From Myxococcota bacterium (lineage in GTDB: Bacteria; Myxococcota_A; Polyangia; JAAYKL01): a stretch of DNA of 41,769 nt. Shown one piece after another: positions 24,367-32,502 of the stretch. Both the position numbers and the translations under genes were made by a program. The stretch's first letter is position 1. The number at the start of each line of letters is the position of its first letter. Location of the stretch: NCBI GenBank assembly GCA_028278265.1, contig JANQET010000398.1:1-41769 (forward strand). Reading direction: 5' to 3'. The notes beneath the pieces were generated by a model. That model searched no databases, had not been told where the DNA came from, and worked only from the letters and a program-made list of their open reading frames with translations.

Positions 24367-27300
24367 TCACTCTCCCGGCGTGCCGAGCCAGCTCACGACG
24401 AAATCCATCTGATTGACATTGGTATCGATTTCGGCCACCCGAAAGAAACAGGCAGCGGGCAACAAGGGCAGCGGATCTCCGATGCCGAAGTTGTCCAGGG
24501 TATCGAGGGAGACGTCGCCGCCGACCTGCACCGCGTCGATTATCGTTCCCCGATCCGCTTCGCGCAGCACAAAGGCAAAGGATTGGTCCGGTGGGATGGC
24601 CACCAGATCATCGGTGAAATCGACGTTCTCGACGCCCGGATCCCCCACCACGGTCATCCCGTCGTGCTCGGGCGGGGTCAGCTCGAAAAACGAGAAGCTG
24701 TCCTCCACCTCGCCGGTGGTGGTGTTCACCCGTTCGAGGATCAGCGAATCGAGCGATGCGTTCACGTTCGAGCCGAGCTCCACGAACGCGGCTCCCGGTG
24801 TCCAGCACACCTCCCGGATCAGGTGGGCGCGCCGCAAGTTGATCAAGTAGCTGCCGGCGGTGCCGTGTTGGGAGGTGAAGCGAAAGGTCTGCTGTTGCTC
24901 GAATGGCGCAACATATAATCTGGGATCATCATCGTTCGGCGTGGGCCAGCCCGACGACGCGGCCAGTTGACCACCGCTCGCATTGAGCATCTCCATGCGG
25001 AGATCCGGGGTACTCCACGGGCGATCGGCTATTTGGCGGGCCACGATATGGGCGCAGAGTTGGCAATCCGCACCGGTAACCGCCACCTGGTCTCGGTCGT
25101 CCACCGCCTTGATCTCGCCCCATCCCAAGTACGGGGTGTGGCAGGGATCGGTTGTGATCAGATTCAACAGGGCGTCGTCATCCGGTTCAGCGAGCTGGTC
25201 GATGGTACTGCCCAGGGGACGAAGCCAAAAGTACGACGACAGACCTGCCGGATCTGTCAAGGTCGAGACCCGAAACAGTCCGATATCGGTGGTGAGTTTC
25301 CACAAAACGCCTTGTTCTGTCCGTTGTTGGGTGTCGAATCCGTTGGTGGCCAGCAGCTCGATGATCGGCTCGGCGTAATCGGGTTTGGCCACCGGGGAGA
25401 CAATCAGCGTGGGCGCTTCCCCGGGATCGACGGCAACGAGGGTTTCCGAATCAACGGACAGCGTACCGCTCCAGGGCGATGTCACACTGGCCTGGTCGAC
25501 CGGCACCGCTGCGATGTTGACCATTCCCACACCGGCCCCCTTCACCGCACTGAGAAACACCGGCACCTCGTCGTTCGGCGCGGTCAGGCCGTAGGTCAAA
25601 TCCATCTCCAAGGTGGCCGAGCCCCGATCGAGCTCGTCGATGCTGATCAATTTGACGAAGGCTCCGGCCACGCCGGTGCTCGCTTCGGAGAGGCTGTGCT
25701 CCAAGGTCAGCTGGTTCGGTAGGGTCGCCTCGACGACCGCCGCCTGGCTCCCGGGGCGAAGCTCCGACGGGGAAAAGGTCATCGTCAAGGACTCATCCCC
25801 CCCGCTGTCGATGTACAGGGGCAGGACAACCCGCTGCGGACCACTGCTGAGCAGCACGCCGATCCAGCCCCCTGGTCCCGCGCCGGCCACGTTCAGCCGG
25901 AGGCGGTATTGCTGATCGCGCGGATTTTGCGTGTTGGTGGCCTCCACTTCAACACCGATATTATCGGCGACCTGGGCGATCAGATCCCCGAAGACAACCC
26001 CGCTGACCGTTACGATTCTGTCGTGGTACGGCTGGGTGTCACTGCGGGTGATCACCGGTTGATCGGCGACGGCCATCGGGCGGCTGGTTTTCAGGACGCG
26101 AAACGTCGCCGCCGCCTGATGCTGCCCATCGTTGAAATAGGCCACCGTCATGTCCGAACGAACCCCTGCACTCAGCTCGGTGGTCAGCCGGGGCAGTGCG
26201 TCGACGGCTTGCTCGATCCCGACGGGGTGGACCCCCGGATCATCGAAGCGGACGGTGACACCGCTGTCCGGCTGGAGCACCATCGATTCGGATTCGAGAT
26301 CGAAGATGGCCGTACGGCGACCTTGGGTCACCACATTCGGCTTCAGCTCGACGAAGGGGATTATTCTCGAGGGCACGATGGTCAGAAAGGTCTCCGCCAC
26401 ATCGGTGCCGCTGCTGACCCGCAGCAACGACGGACCGACCGGGGCATCTGCTGCCACCTCCAACTTGACCTGAATTCTGTTTTCCGCCGGATAGACCGTC
26501 CACCCGGTAATGGTCACACCGGATCGGGCCAACGTGGTCACTTCGGCATTCGGTTGAAGGGTTCCCGTCCCCTCTTCGACCTCCAGCCGCAACCCCGCAG
26601 CCGGGGCGTCATCCCCCTGAACCACCTTGTCGGGCACCGGAGGTTTGATCCTCAATCCCTGGGGTTCGGTGATCACCAGGACTCCCTTTGTCTGAACCTC
26701 ACCGGATTGGACCTCGATCACCGCCTCGCCGGCCGGGTAGTCGTGTGCCACATCCAGGTAGAGGTACATCGTCTTGGGGACCGTGCTCGACGGCACCACC
26801 CAATACTCGGTAACCATGCACCCGTTGGCCGTAGAGGAAGTATCACCGTCGCCGGTGCACTCGACCCGGGTGATGTCACCGAAATCGAAATTCAGCGCTT
26901 TGGCCACGATCAACGCCTGGGTGCTTCCCCGCTGTACGGTCGGTGGATCGAGCAACAACACCGGCACTCCCTCGTGGGTCAACACCGTGAAGTCGGTTTG
27001 GGCGCTGAGGTCTTCGACAGTGACCCGAAGCGGGGTGGGTCCCAACAGGGCCAAGTCGGTCACCGAAATCTCGAACTCCAACCGTGATTCGTCGGTGACA
27101 TCGATGGAAGATACTGAAAGGCCTTTGTTTTCTGGGAATTCAATTGGGACTTCACCGTCGGGTCCCGCGTCCTGGTTCAGCAGGTCCAGGTTCAGTTCTT
27201 CGGCGGTGAGGGAGATGGTATAGGTTTGGGGTGACATCCCCGATTCCGGGCGGGTCGCGTGATCCGGGTCGGCCTTGATCGCGGGATTTTTGCGATCGGT

Positions 27301-28011
27301 GATTTCGATTTCGCCCCAGGCCACCTCCTTTTCGGTCACCACGGCGACGTTCATCGGGCCCACTGGCGCGGTCGGGGAAATATTGACGGTCAGGCTGATC
27401 TCGTGATCGCCGACCACCGCTTGATTCGTGATGAGGACGTGGGTGCCGTCGCCGAACTCGACGTGGCTCGTTCCGGGGTCGAAATGGGTGGTACTGTTGA
27501 TATCGCGAATGTTGAATTTGGCCTGAACCGCCCCGGCATGCTTTTCCCGGGGGACAATGGTCAAGGTGGGAACGGGGATCTTCTCTCGAATTCGGAAATC
27601 CCCGTGCAGCAGGACCTCGTCGGTGTAGAAGAGCGTCGCCCGGTATGGGCCGGGGGGGGCCGTTTCGCTGACGGTGATTTGCGCAGAGAGCACATCAGAC
27701 GGCTCAGGGTTTGACAAATCGAGTGTAAAAACAATCACTTCGCCGGAATGATCGCCCTCGACCGGGGCAAAGCTCAATGACTGGGCGGTCAAGCCGTCTT
27801 CCTCGCGGAACTGAATGCCCTCGGCGCTCAGGTGGATTGTCGCGGTGGTTCCTTGGAGCAACGAGGGGGGATCGAACGCCAAGCTCGGGGTGCTGTCATC
27901 CTCTCGCGGAGGAATGCAGGCCGGACCTGTCAGGACAACAAAAAAAAAGCCCGGGACCATTATCACAGCAGCTAGTCTTGCACACAAATTCCAAAGTGTT
28001 ATTCTAGCCAT
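24367..28011 (-). CDS. Very large lipoprotein with repeated Ig-like modules and LTD-like C-terminus
   Basis: A 1214-residue lipoprotein (signal peptide with FFFVVLTGPAC as lipobox region, Cys32). The body is a chain of beta-sandwich modules of roughly 90-120 residues, each opening with a similar strand: LAFDPPSLLQGTTATIHLS, VLLLDPPTVQRGSTQALIV, FVELKPNVVTQGRRTAIFD and LTMTFSPSELRPGSQAAVV. These look like IPT/Ig-type repeats of surface proteins. Near the C-terminus AAFVELGSNVNASLDSLIL and FAFVLREADRGTIIDAVQV resemble the lamin-tail domain of the lipoprotein at 22200. No enzymatic motif is seen. Adhesion or a cell-surface scaffold is plausible. The ATG at 28011 has no obvious ribosome binding site. 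Confidence 0.75.
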   Translation of the reverse strand: MARITLWNLCARLAAVIMVPGFFFVVLTGPACIPPREDDSTPSLAFDPPSLLQGTTATIHLSAEGIQFREEDGLTAQSLSFAPVEGDHSGEVIVFTLDLSNPEPSDVLSAQITVSETAPPGPYRATLFYTDEVLLHGDFRIREKIPVPTLTIVPREKHAGAVQAKFNIRDINSTTHFDPGTSHVEFGDGTHVLITNQAVVGDHEISLTVNISPTAPVGPMNVAVVTEKEVAWGEIEITDRKNPAIKADPDHATRPESGMSPQTYTISLTAEELNLDLLNQDAGPDGEVPIEFPENKGLSVSSIDVTDESRLEFEISVTDLALLGPTPLRVTVEDLSAQTDFTVLTHEGVPVLLLDPPTVQRGSTQALIVAKALNFDFGDITRVECTGDGDTSSTANGCMVTEYWVVPSSTVPKTMYLYLDVAHDYPAGEAVIEVQSGEVQTKGVLVITEPQGLRIKPPVPDKVVQGDDAPAAGLRLEVEEGTGTLQPNAEVTTLARSGVTITGWTVYPAENRIQVKLEVAADAPVGPSLLRVSSGTDVAETFLTIVPSRIIPFVELKPNVVTQGRRTAIFDLESESMVLQPDSGVTVRFDDPGVHPVGIEQAVDALPRLTTELSAGVRSDMTVAYFNDGQHQAAATFRVLKTSRPMAVADQPVITRSDTQPYHDRIVTVSGVVFGDLIAQVADNIGVEVEATNTQNPRDQQYRLRLNVAGAGPGGWIGVLLSSGPQRVVLPLYIDSGGDESLTMTFSPSELRPGSQAAVVEATLPNQLTLEHSLSEASTGVAGAFVKLISIDELDRGSATLEMDLTYGLTAPNDEVPVFLSAVKGAGVGMVNIAAVPVDQASVTSPWSGTLSVDSETLVAVDPGEAPTLIVSPVAKPDYAEPIIELLATNGFDTQQRTEQGVLWKLTTDIGLFRVSTLTDPAGLSSYFWLRPLGSTIDQLAEPDDDALLNLITTDPCHTPYLGWGEIKAVDDRDQVAVTGADCQLCAHIVARQIADRPWSTPDLRMEMLNASGGQLAASSGWPTPNDDDPRLYVAPFEQQQTFRFTSQHGTAGSYLINLRRAHLIREVCWTPGAAFVELGSNVNASLDSLILERVNTTTGEVEDSFSFFELTPPEHDGMTVVGDPGVENVDFTDDLVAIPPDQSFAFVLREADRGTIIDAVQVGGDVSLDTLDNFGIGDPLPLLPAACFFRVAEIDTNVNQMDFVVSWLGTPGE

Positions 28012-28080
28012 GGCTGCGATTTTACCTCAAATCCAACCGAAGCGAAACCGGTTGGAAGAGCGGTTGTTAGGAGAATCAAA

Positions 28081-28386
28081 ATGTATATCCCCAAAGTTGA
28101 AGAAAGACACCATTTCTGCTTCAAATGCGGTAATGAGATCGATTTTGACCGGATAAAGATGCAGCGGACAGACACCTGTCCCCACTGCGAGCAGGATATG
28201 CATGTGTGCAAGAACTGCGAGTACTGGGATCCCGGTCAACACAATCAGTGCCGCGAGCACGTGACCGAGTATATTACCGATCGGGAGCGGACCAACTACT
28301 GCACGCACTTCACCTTCAAGAACGGATCCCACGAGGCCAGCGACGTCTCCGATGCCAAGGCCAAGCTGGACGCCCTGTTCAAGTAG
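28081..28386 (+). CDS. Small double zinc-ribbon protein of unknown function
   Basis: A 101-residue cytosolic protein with eight cysteines: Cys13/Cys16 and Cys33/Cys36 form one classic zinc ribbon (FCFKCG, CPHCE), and Cys43/Cys46, Cys57 and Cys74 a likely second site (CKNCEYW, QCRE, YCTHF). I know similar uncharacterised proteins from deltaproteobacterial genomes but no function. AGGAG stands eight bases before the ATG. It lies 50 bases upstream of yicC on the same strand, so it may be part of the same transcript, and it is divergent from the large lipoprotein across 69 bp. Confidence 0.82.
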   Translation: MYIPKVEERHHFCFKCGNEIDFDRIKMQRTDTCPHCEQDMHVCKNCEYWDPGQHNQCREHVTEYITDRERTNYCTHFTFKNGSHEASDVSDAKAKLDALFK

Positions 28387-28436
28387 CCAGCTCTTTCGAG
28401 CGAACCCAACGCATCAAGAGGAGGTTGAGAGCCACC

Positions 28437-29309
28437 ATGCAGAGCATGACCGGTTTTGGCGTCGGTAAGGCGCCATATGGACAGGGGCACGTCACGATAG
28501 AAATCCGATCGGTGAACCACCGTTTTCTGGAATTGCGCATCAAGGCCCCGCGGGAGATCGCCCCGGCCGAGCCGCTGATCGAAAATCTGGTGCGGAAAAA
28601 GCTCTCCCGCGGATACTGCACGATCAATGTCTACCACGACGGCACCCCGGGCAGCTCTGCCACCCTGGATGCGCCCTCGTTAAAAAAACACCTTCAAGCC
28701 CTCATCGGCGTCGCCAAAGAGATGGAGGTCTGCCTGACCGACCTGGTCCCGGTACTGAGCAATGCGCCGGATCTGTTCATCACCTCGGACAGCTGTGATC
28801 CGGACACCCTGAACGAGGCGGTGCGCACGGCGCTGGTGCCGGCCCTCGAGGGGGTGATCAAGATGCGCAAGGCCGAGGGACGCTCCATGGGCAAGGAAAT
28901 CGCCAAACATCTCGAGGGGATAGCATCGATGGTGGCGCAAATCGAGGGGTTGGCCCAGGAGCACGCCGCTGCGGCGTTCGAATCATTGAAACAGCGACTG
29001 GATGCCATCGTGGTCGACGGTGAGCTGGCCATGGATCGGGGCCGTCTGGAAACCGAAGCGGCACTCCTGGTCGACAAGGCGAGCATCGACGAAGAGATCG
29101 TCCGATTGCAGAGCCATTGCGATCAGATGGGCACGGTGCTGGGCAGCAAGAAGTCGAGCGGTCGAAAGATGGAGTTCCTGCTGCAGGAGATGGTGCGAGA
29201 AACCAACACGATCGGTGCCAAAGCCAGTATGGCCGAGATTGCCCACATTGTGGTCGAGATCAAAACCACCCTGGAAAAGATTCGCGAGATGGTCCAGAAC
29301 ATAGAGTAG
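28437..29309 (+). CDS. yicC: YicC-family endoribonuclease
   Basis: A 290-residue protein of the YicC family, which includes RNases implicated in turnover of small RNAs and mRNA. The N-terminus MQSMTGFGVGKAPYG and the core SVNHRFLELRIKAPRE are diagnostic, and the C-terminal conserved part reads EIVRLQSHCDQMGTVLG, then GRKMEFLLQEMVRETNTIGAK. Length matches the family (about 290). AGAGGAGG lies upstream of the ATG at 28437. yicC next to gmk is a common bacterial arrangement. The last 28 bases of the gene are duplicated just downstream. Confidence 0.95.
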   Translation: MQSMTGFGVGKAPYGQGHVTIEIRSVNHRFLELRIKAPREIAPAEPLIENLVRKKLSRGYCTINVYHDGTPGSSATLDAPSLKKHLQALIGVAKEMEVCLTDLVPVLSNAPDLFITSDSCDPDTLNEAVRTALVPALEGVIKMRKAEGRSMGKEIAKHLEGIASMVAQIEGLAQEHAAAAFESLKQRLDAIVVDGELAMDRGRLETEAALLVDKASIDEEIVRLQSHCDQMGTVLGSKKSSGRKMEFLLQEMVRETNTIGAKASMAEIAHIVVEIKTTLEKIREMVQNIE

Positions 29310-29368
29310 GTTTGGCCCGGAACGTACGAGTGTCAAAGAATCGCGAGTGGGTCCAGAACATAGAGTAG
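29282..29368 (+). repeat. Duplicated 3' end of yicC
   Basis: The last 28 bases of yicC including the stop (29282-29309) recur at 29341-29368 with two mismatches, a period of 59 bp. The second copy ends two bases before the gmk ATG and supplies its upstream sequence. The extra 59 bp may set the spacing between the two genes. Confidence 0.9.
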
Positions 29369-29370
29369 AA

Positions 29371-29982
29371 ATGAAGAACACCCCGCCTTTGCTGCTGATT
29401 GTCTCCTCGCCCTCCGGCGCGGGAAAAACAACATTGTGCACGAAATTATTGAATGAATTCGGTGATTTGAGGTTCTCCACGTCCCATACGACGCGGCCTC
29501 CCCGGCCCAATGAGGTCGACGGTCAGGATTATCATTTCGTCGACACCACCGCTTTCGAAAAAATGGTCGACAGGGATCAATTCGTCGAGTGGGCGCACGT
29601 CCACGGAGAGCGCTACGGTACCGCCCGCACCGAGATCGATGCGGCGACCGCCGGCCGGACCGACCTGATTTTCGATGTCGACTGCCAAGGGGCCCGTCAG
29701 ATCAAGACGCAGTACCCCGAGGCGGTGGGGGTGTTCGTCCTGCCCCCGTCAATCGAGGAGTTGCGGCGACGGCTCGAGAAGCGGGGCACCGAGAGCGCCC
29801 AGTCCCTCGATCGTCGGGTCGAAGCCGCGATCAAAGAGATCGCCCGCCACGAGCTCTACGATTACCTGCTGATCAACGATGAATTGGCAGCGGCATATGA
29901 TCGACTCAGGGCCATCTTACTGGCCGAGCGGGCCCGCCACGATCGGCTCGTCGGTGTCGCGGAGAAGCTGCTGGTCGATTGA
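29371..29982 (+). CDS. gmk: Guanylate kinase
   Basis: A 203-residue kinase converting GMP to GDP with ATP. It shows the P-loop SSPSGAGKTTL (residues 11-21), the GMP-binding segment STSHTTRPPRPNEVDGQDYHF, the lid-region FVEWAHVHGERYGT, and DVDCQGARQIK. Length is normal. The ATG at 29371 has only AGAGTAGAA before it, from the duplicated yicC tail; an upstream GTG at 29347 is possible but lies inside that duplication. It follows yicC by 61 bp and is probably cotranscribed. Its stop is 16 bp from the stop of the convergent HEAT/TPR-like gene. Confidence 0.96.
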   Translation: MKNTPPLLLIVSSPSGAGKTTLCTKLLNEFGDLRFSTSHTTRPPRPNEVDGQDYHFVDTTAFEKMVDRDQFVEWAHVHGERYGTARTEIDAATAGRTDLIFDVDCQGARQIKTQYPEAVGVFVLPPSIEELRRRLEKRGTESAQSLDRRVEAAIKEIARHELYDYLLINDELAAAYDRLRAILLAERARHDRLVGVAEKLLVD

Positions 29983-29998
29983 GCGGAGTGGATCAGGG

Positions 29999-31489
29999 TC
30001 AGGGCAGCCGCCGGTAGACCAGTAGGGCACCCAAAAAGATGAAGACGGCGACGAGGATGGCTTTGCGGCCCAATTTGGCCGTGCTGTCGACCGGCTCGGT
30101 CAACCGCTCGAACCACTGTCTGGCGGCATCGTGCTCGGGATGATCGGTCGCGATCTGTCGATAGAGTTGGGGCACGGCGATGCCTCGTTGGCGCAGGCTT
30201 TCGGCCTCGGCAAAGGTCAATTCGGCCTCGGCCCGACGGGCCTGTTCGCTCCCCGGTTGGGCCACGCGATAGGCCATCAACAGGGATGCCTGGGCGCTCT
30301 TTTCGTCGTCCTGTTCCCGTTTGAGTCTGGCGTGGTCGAGAAAACCGACGGCCATCTGGTCTCGCTTGGGAAACATCGGTTCGTCCCGCAGCACCAGGCG
30401 AAAGATCGTCGCCATCTCGTCCAGTCGACCCTCCCGATAGGCTGCCAAGCCCTTGTTGAAGGCGGTTTTGGCCCGGGCCAGCCGTTGGGCGTCGAAGTGC
30501 CGGTACAATTTGTCGAGCAGGCTGCGGTAGTCAGCTCGCCGAGGGGGCTCTTCCCCCAGGGTGTTTTCGTAGAGCCGGCGCACCGGCCATTTGATGTTCT
30601 TGCCGTAAGCCCTCAGGCTCGCCCGGGCGGCGCGGCGGACGAACACCGATTCGTGATTGGTCAGCGAAAGAGTGACCTCAATCGCATCCAGCTCGTTGAC
30701 CGAGGCGTAGGCCTCGAGCAGCTGGGCCAGCCTGCGGGAGTTCTTGATCGTGACCTGTTCGGACAACAGGGGGTTGCCCATGTCCCGGATCCACTTCACC
30801 GAGAACATGTGAATCTCTTTGTTTTTCGACCCGCGACCGTAGATCAGCGCGGGCAGCGCAGAGAGCTTCTGGGCCACGAGCAAGCGGCCGATTTCCCGCC
30901 GGAAGACCCCGGCGTGGCGCAGCGAGAAATCGATCAATACCTTGTAGGCGGCCATCGTGTCCAAATCGGCCAGGGCGTGCAGCATCGCCATGATGCGCAG
31001 AGACGCTGTTGCCCCCAGACCCACTTTGGCGTCGTCCGGGGGGATGGTCAGCAGACCCTTCAGCAGATCTCCGGCACCCGTGGATGACTCGGTGCGCTTG
31101 TGGGCCTCGCGAATGGCCTGCTTCATCTCCGCGTTGCGGGCCCGGTGCCGAGCCCAGAGCACCTGCCGAAACGCCTGCTCGGATCCCCTGGCATTGGCCA
31201 GCAGTTCCTCGAATGCTGCGGCGCGGCCGGCGAATTGGGTGCTGCCCAGCTTGTCCAGCACGCGCTCGACCTCGCTTCGATTGAGTCCCATCCCCTTGGG
31301 CACGGCGATGTCCGGAGTCCCGCCGTAGTCGGGCCACTGCTCGGGATTGGGCGACGGCCCGGCGCCGAGCGCCTCTTCTGCCGGTAGGACAACGGTGACA
31401 ATTAACAGGAGAGAGGTGAACCAGTAGACAACTCCCCCTTGAAAAAGGGGGCCGGGGGGATTTTCTTTCCGTGGACCGGTCAGGATCAT
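29999..31489 (-). CDS. Exported, membrane-anchored helical-repeat protein (HEAT/TPR-like)
   Basis: About 496 residues. An N-terminal hydrophobic segment (WFTSLLLIVTVVLPAEEALGA) looks like a signal peptide; the C-terminus has one hydrophobic helix (AILVAVFIFLGALLVY) followed by RRLP, so it is probably periplasmic and anchored at its end. Between lie alpha-helical repeats: HEAT-like (NHESVFVRRAARASLRAYGK) and TPR-like (AFNKGLAAYREGRLDEMATIF; AQASLLMAYRVAQPGSEQ). The 13 residues after the ATG (for example KENPPGPLFQGG) come from a dispersed palindromic repeat and are unlikely to be native. Function unknown; it closes the minus-strand unit that begins with the MATE transporter. Confidence 0.72.
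   Translation of the reverse strand: MILTGPRKENPPGPLFQGGVVYWFTSLLLIVTVVLPAEEALGAGPSPNPEQWPDYGGTPDIAVPKGMGLNRSEVERVLDKLGSTQFAGRAAAFEELLANARGSEQAFRQVLWARHRARNAEMKQAIREAHKRTESSTGAGDLLKGLLTIPPDDAKVGLGATASLRIMAMLHALADLDTMAAYKVLIDFSLRHAGVFRREIGRLLVAQKLSALPALIYGRGSKNKEIHMFSVKWIRDMGNPLLSEQVTIKNSRRLAQLLEAYASVNELDAIEVTLSLTNHESVFVRRAARASLRAYGKNIKWPVRRLYENTLGEEPPRRADYRSLLDKLYRHFDAQRLARAKTAFNKGLAAYREGRLDEMATIFRLVLRDEPMFPKRDQMAVGFLDHARLKREQDDEKSAQASLLMAYRVAQPGSEQARRAEAELTFAEAESLRQRGIAVPQLYRQIATDHPEHDAARQWFERLTEPVDSTAKLGRKAILVAVFIFLGALLVYRRLP
31431..31465. repeat. Palindromic dispersed-type repeat within the start of a gene
   Basis: CCCCCTT (31434-31440) pairs with AAGGGGG (31445-31451) over a GAAA loop, followed by CCGGGGGGATTTTC. 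This is the form of a widespread short bacterial repeat whose translation gives ENPP..PLFQGG-like peptides. Here it lies between the ATG and the signal peptide of the 31489 gene, so it is translated. Confidence 0.7.
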
Positions 31490-31505
31490 GGCGGCGCCAT
31501 CACCC

Positions 31506-31946
31506 TCAGGAGCAGCTGCAGGTGACACCGTAGGCTTGAAGCTCTGCGGTCAGGCTGTCCACGAAATCGTCGCCCACGCAGGTGTTGGGGGGCGCGGGAA
31601 ACAGCCCACCGGCGATTTCGCAGACGCAGCATTGGTAGTAGGTGGGACAGTTGCCGGGTTGGCAGTCTTTGATGGTGCAAAATCCCATCTCGGTCGTCGG
31701 TGGCGCGCCAGTATCCTGCTCCGTGTCCCGCAACGCCGAGCCGAGGAGGCCGGGCGCGATACCCATCATGGACATCAGATCATTGGTGCAGAAATTCGCC
31801 TGCTCGTAGTTGGCGCACTCCGCTGAGGTTTGGCAGAGCTGCCCCAACCCGATTTTGGTGCGATCCACATCGGGGAAGCAACCGCCCAGGGAACCCGCCA
31901 TCGTTGCGATCACCAGCGGCCAGAAAATACCAAATTTGATCTTCAT
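31506..31946 (-). CDS. Cysteine-rich lipoprotein
   Basis: A 146-residue lipoprotein (lipobox GSLGGC, Cys23). Besides the lipid-anchored Cys it has 12 cysteines in the mature part (LGQLCQTSAECANYEQANFC, GFCTIKDCQPGNCPTYYQCCVC, NTCV, VTCSCS), an even number fitting six disulfides in an extracytoplasmic setting. I do not recognise the family; metal binding is an alternative. GAGGAG precedes the ATG. It is the third gene in the run MATE, 148-residue protein, this gene, helical-repeat protein, with short gaps of about 20 bp. Confidence 0.75.
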   Translation of the reverse strand: MKIKFGIFWPLVIATMAGSLGGCFPDVDRTKIGLGQLCQTSAECANYEQANFCTNDLMSMMGIAPGLLGSALRDTEQDTGAPPTTEMGFCTIKDCQPGNCPTYYQCCVCEIAGGLFPAPPNTCVGDDFVDSLTAELQAYGVTCSCS

Positions 31947-31965
31947 CGGTTGTCGCTCCTCGGGA

Positions 31966-32412
31966 TTAGAAAGTGACGACCACGCCGGCCTGCCCGGGAC
32001 CGAGCAGGGGGCGCCATTCCGGTTGACGCGCGCTCGCGACAGGGTCGTCCGCGGGGGGCTCCTCGTCGTCGCCGGTGAACAGCCACCAGGCGAGACCGCC
32101 TAGGATCAACGCACCGCCGGAGAACATCAGCACGTTGGCCACCAGGGCATGTTGCTCCACGTCGTCGGCCAAAGCTGCGGTGGGCATCCGATCGTAGTCA
32201 TCGTTCTCCTGATCCGCCTGCCAGGCGAACCCGGCCCCCACCACGGCCATCACCGCTCCCATGCTGCCCACCAGAATCGGTCCGATAGGCAGGTCGGTCT
32301 CCACGTCCGTCGGAATCGAAAAATCGGCGGTCTGTTCGAGATCTTCCGCCGACACCAGTGGCGAGCAGAACACCAGCACACCGCTCAGCACGCACGTCAA
32401 TAGGATACGCAT
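31966..32412 (-). CDS. Small exported protein with two hydrophobic segments
   Basis: A 148-residue protein with a signal peptide (MRILLTCVLSGVLVFCSPLVSA) and two further hydrophobic segments, IGPILVGSMGAVMAVVGAGFAW and ALVANVLMFSGGALILGGLAWWLF, separated by a polar loop with DQENDDYDR. The C-terminus ends RPLLGPGQAGVVVTF, a pattern seen in small membrane proteins of Myxococcota-type envelope operons. The function is unknown. A perfect AGAGGAGGT precedes the ATG, so it is probably well translated. Confidence 0.72.
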   Translation of the reverse strand: MRILLTCVLSGVLVFCSPLVSAEDLEQTADFSIPTDVETDLPIGPILVGSMGAVMAVVGAGFAWQADQENDDYDRMPTAALADDVEQHALVANVLMFSGGALILGGLAWWLFTGDDEEPPADDPVASARQPEWRPLLGPGQAGVVVTF

Positions 32413-32502
32413 CGTTTGACCTCCTCTTTTAAGCTACTACAAAAGGTTGACCTTCGAGACAACCCCCAAGCGCAAGTTCTCGTCCCTGTTGCCTGGGCCG
32501 AC

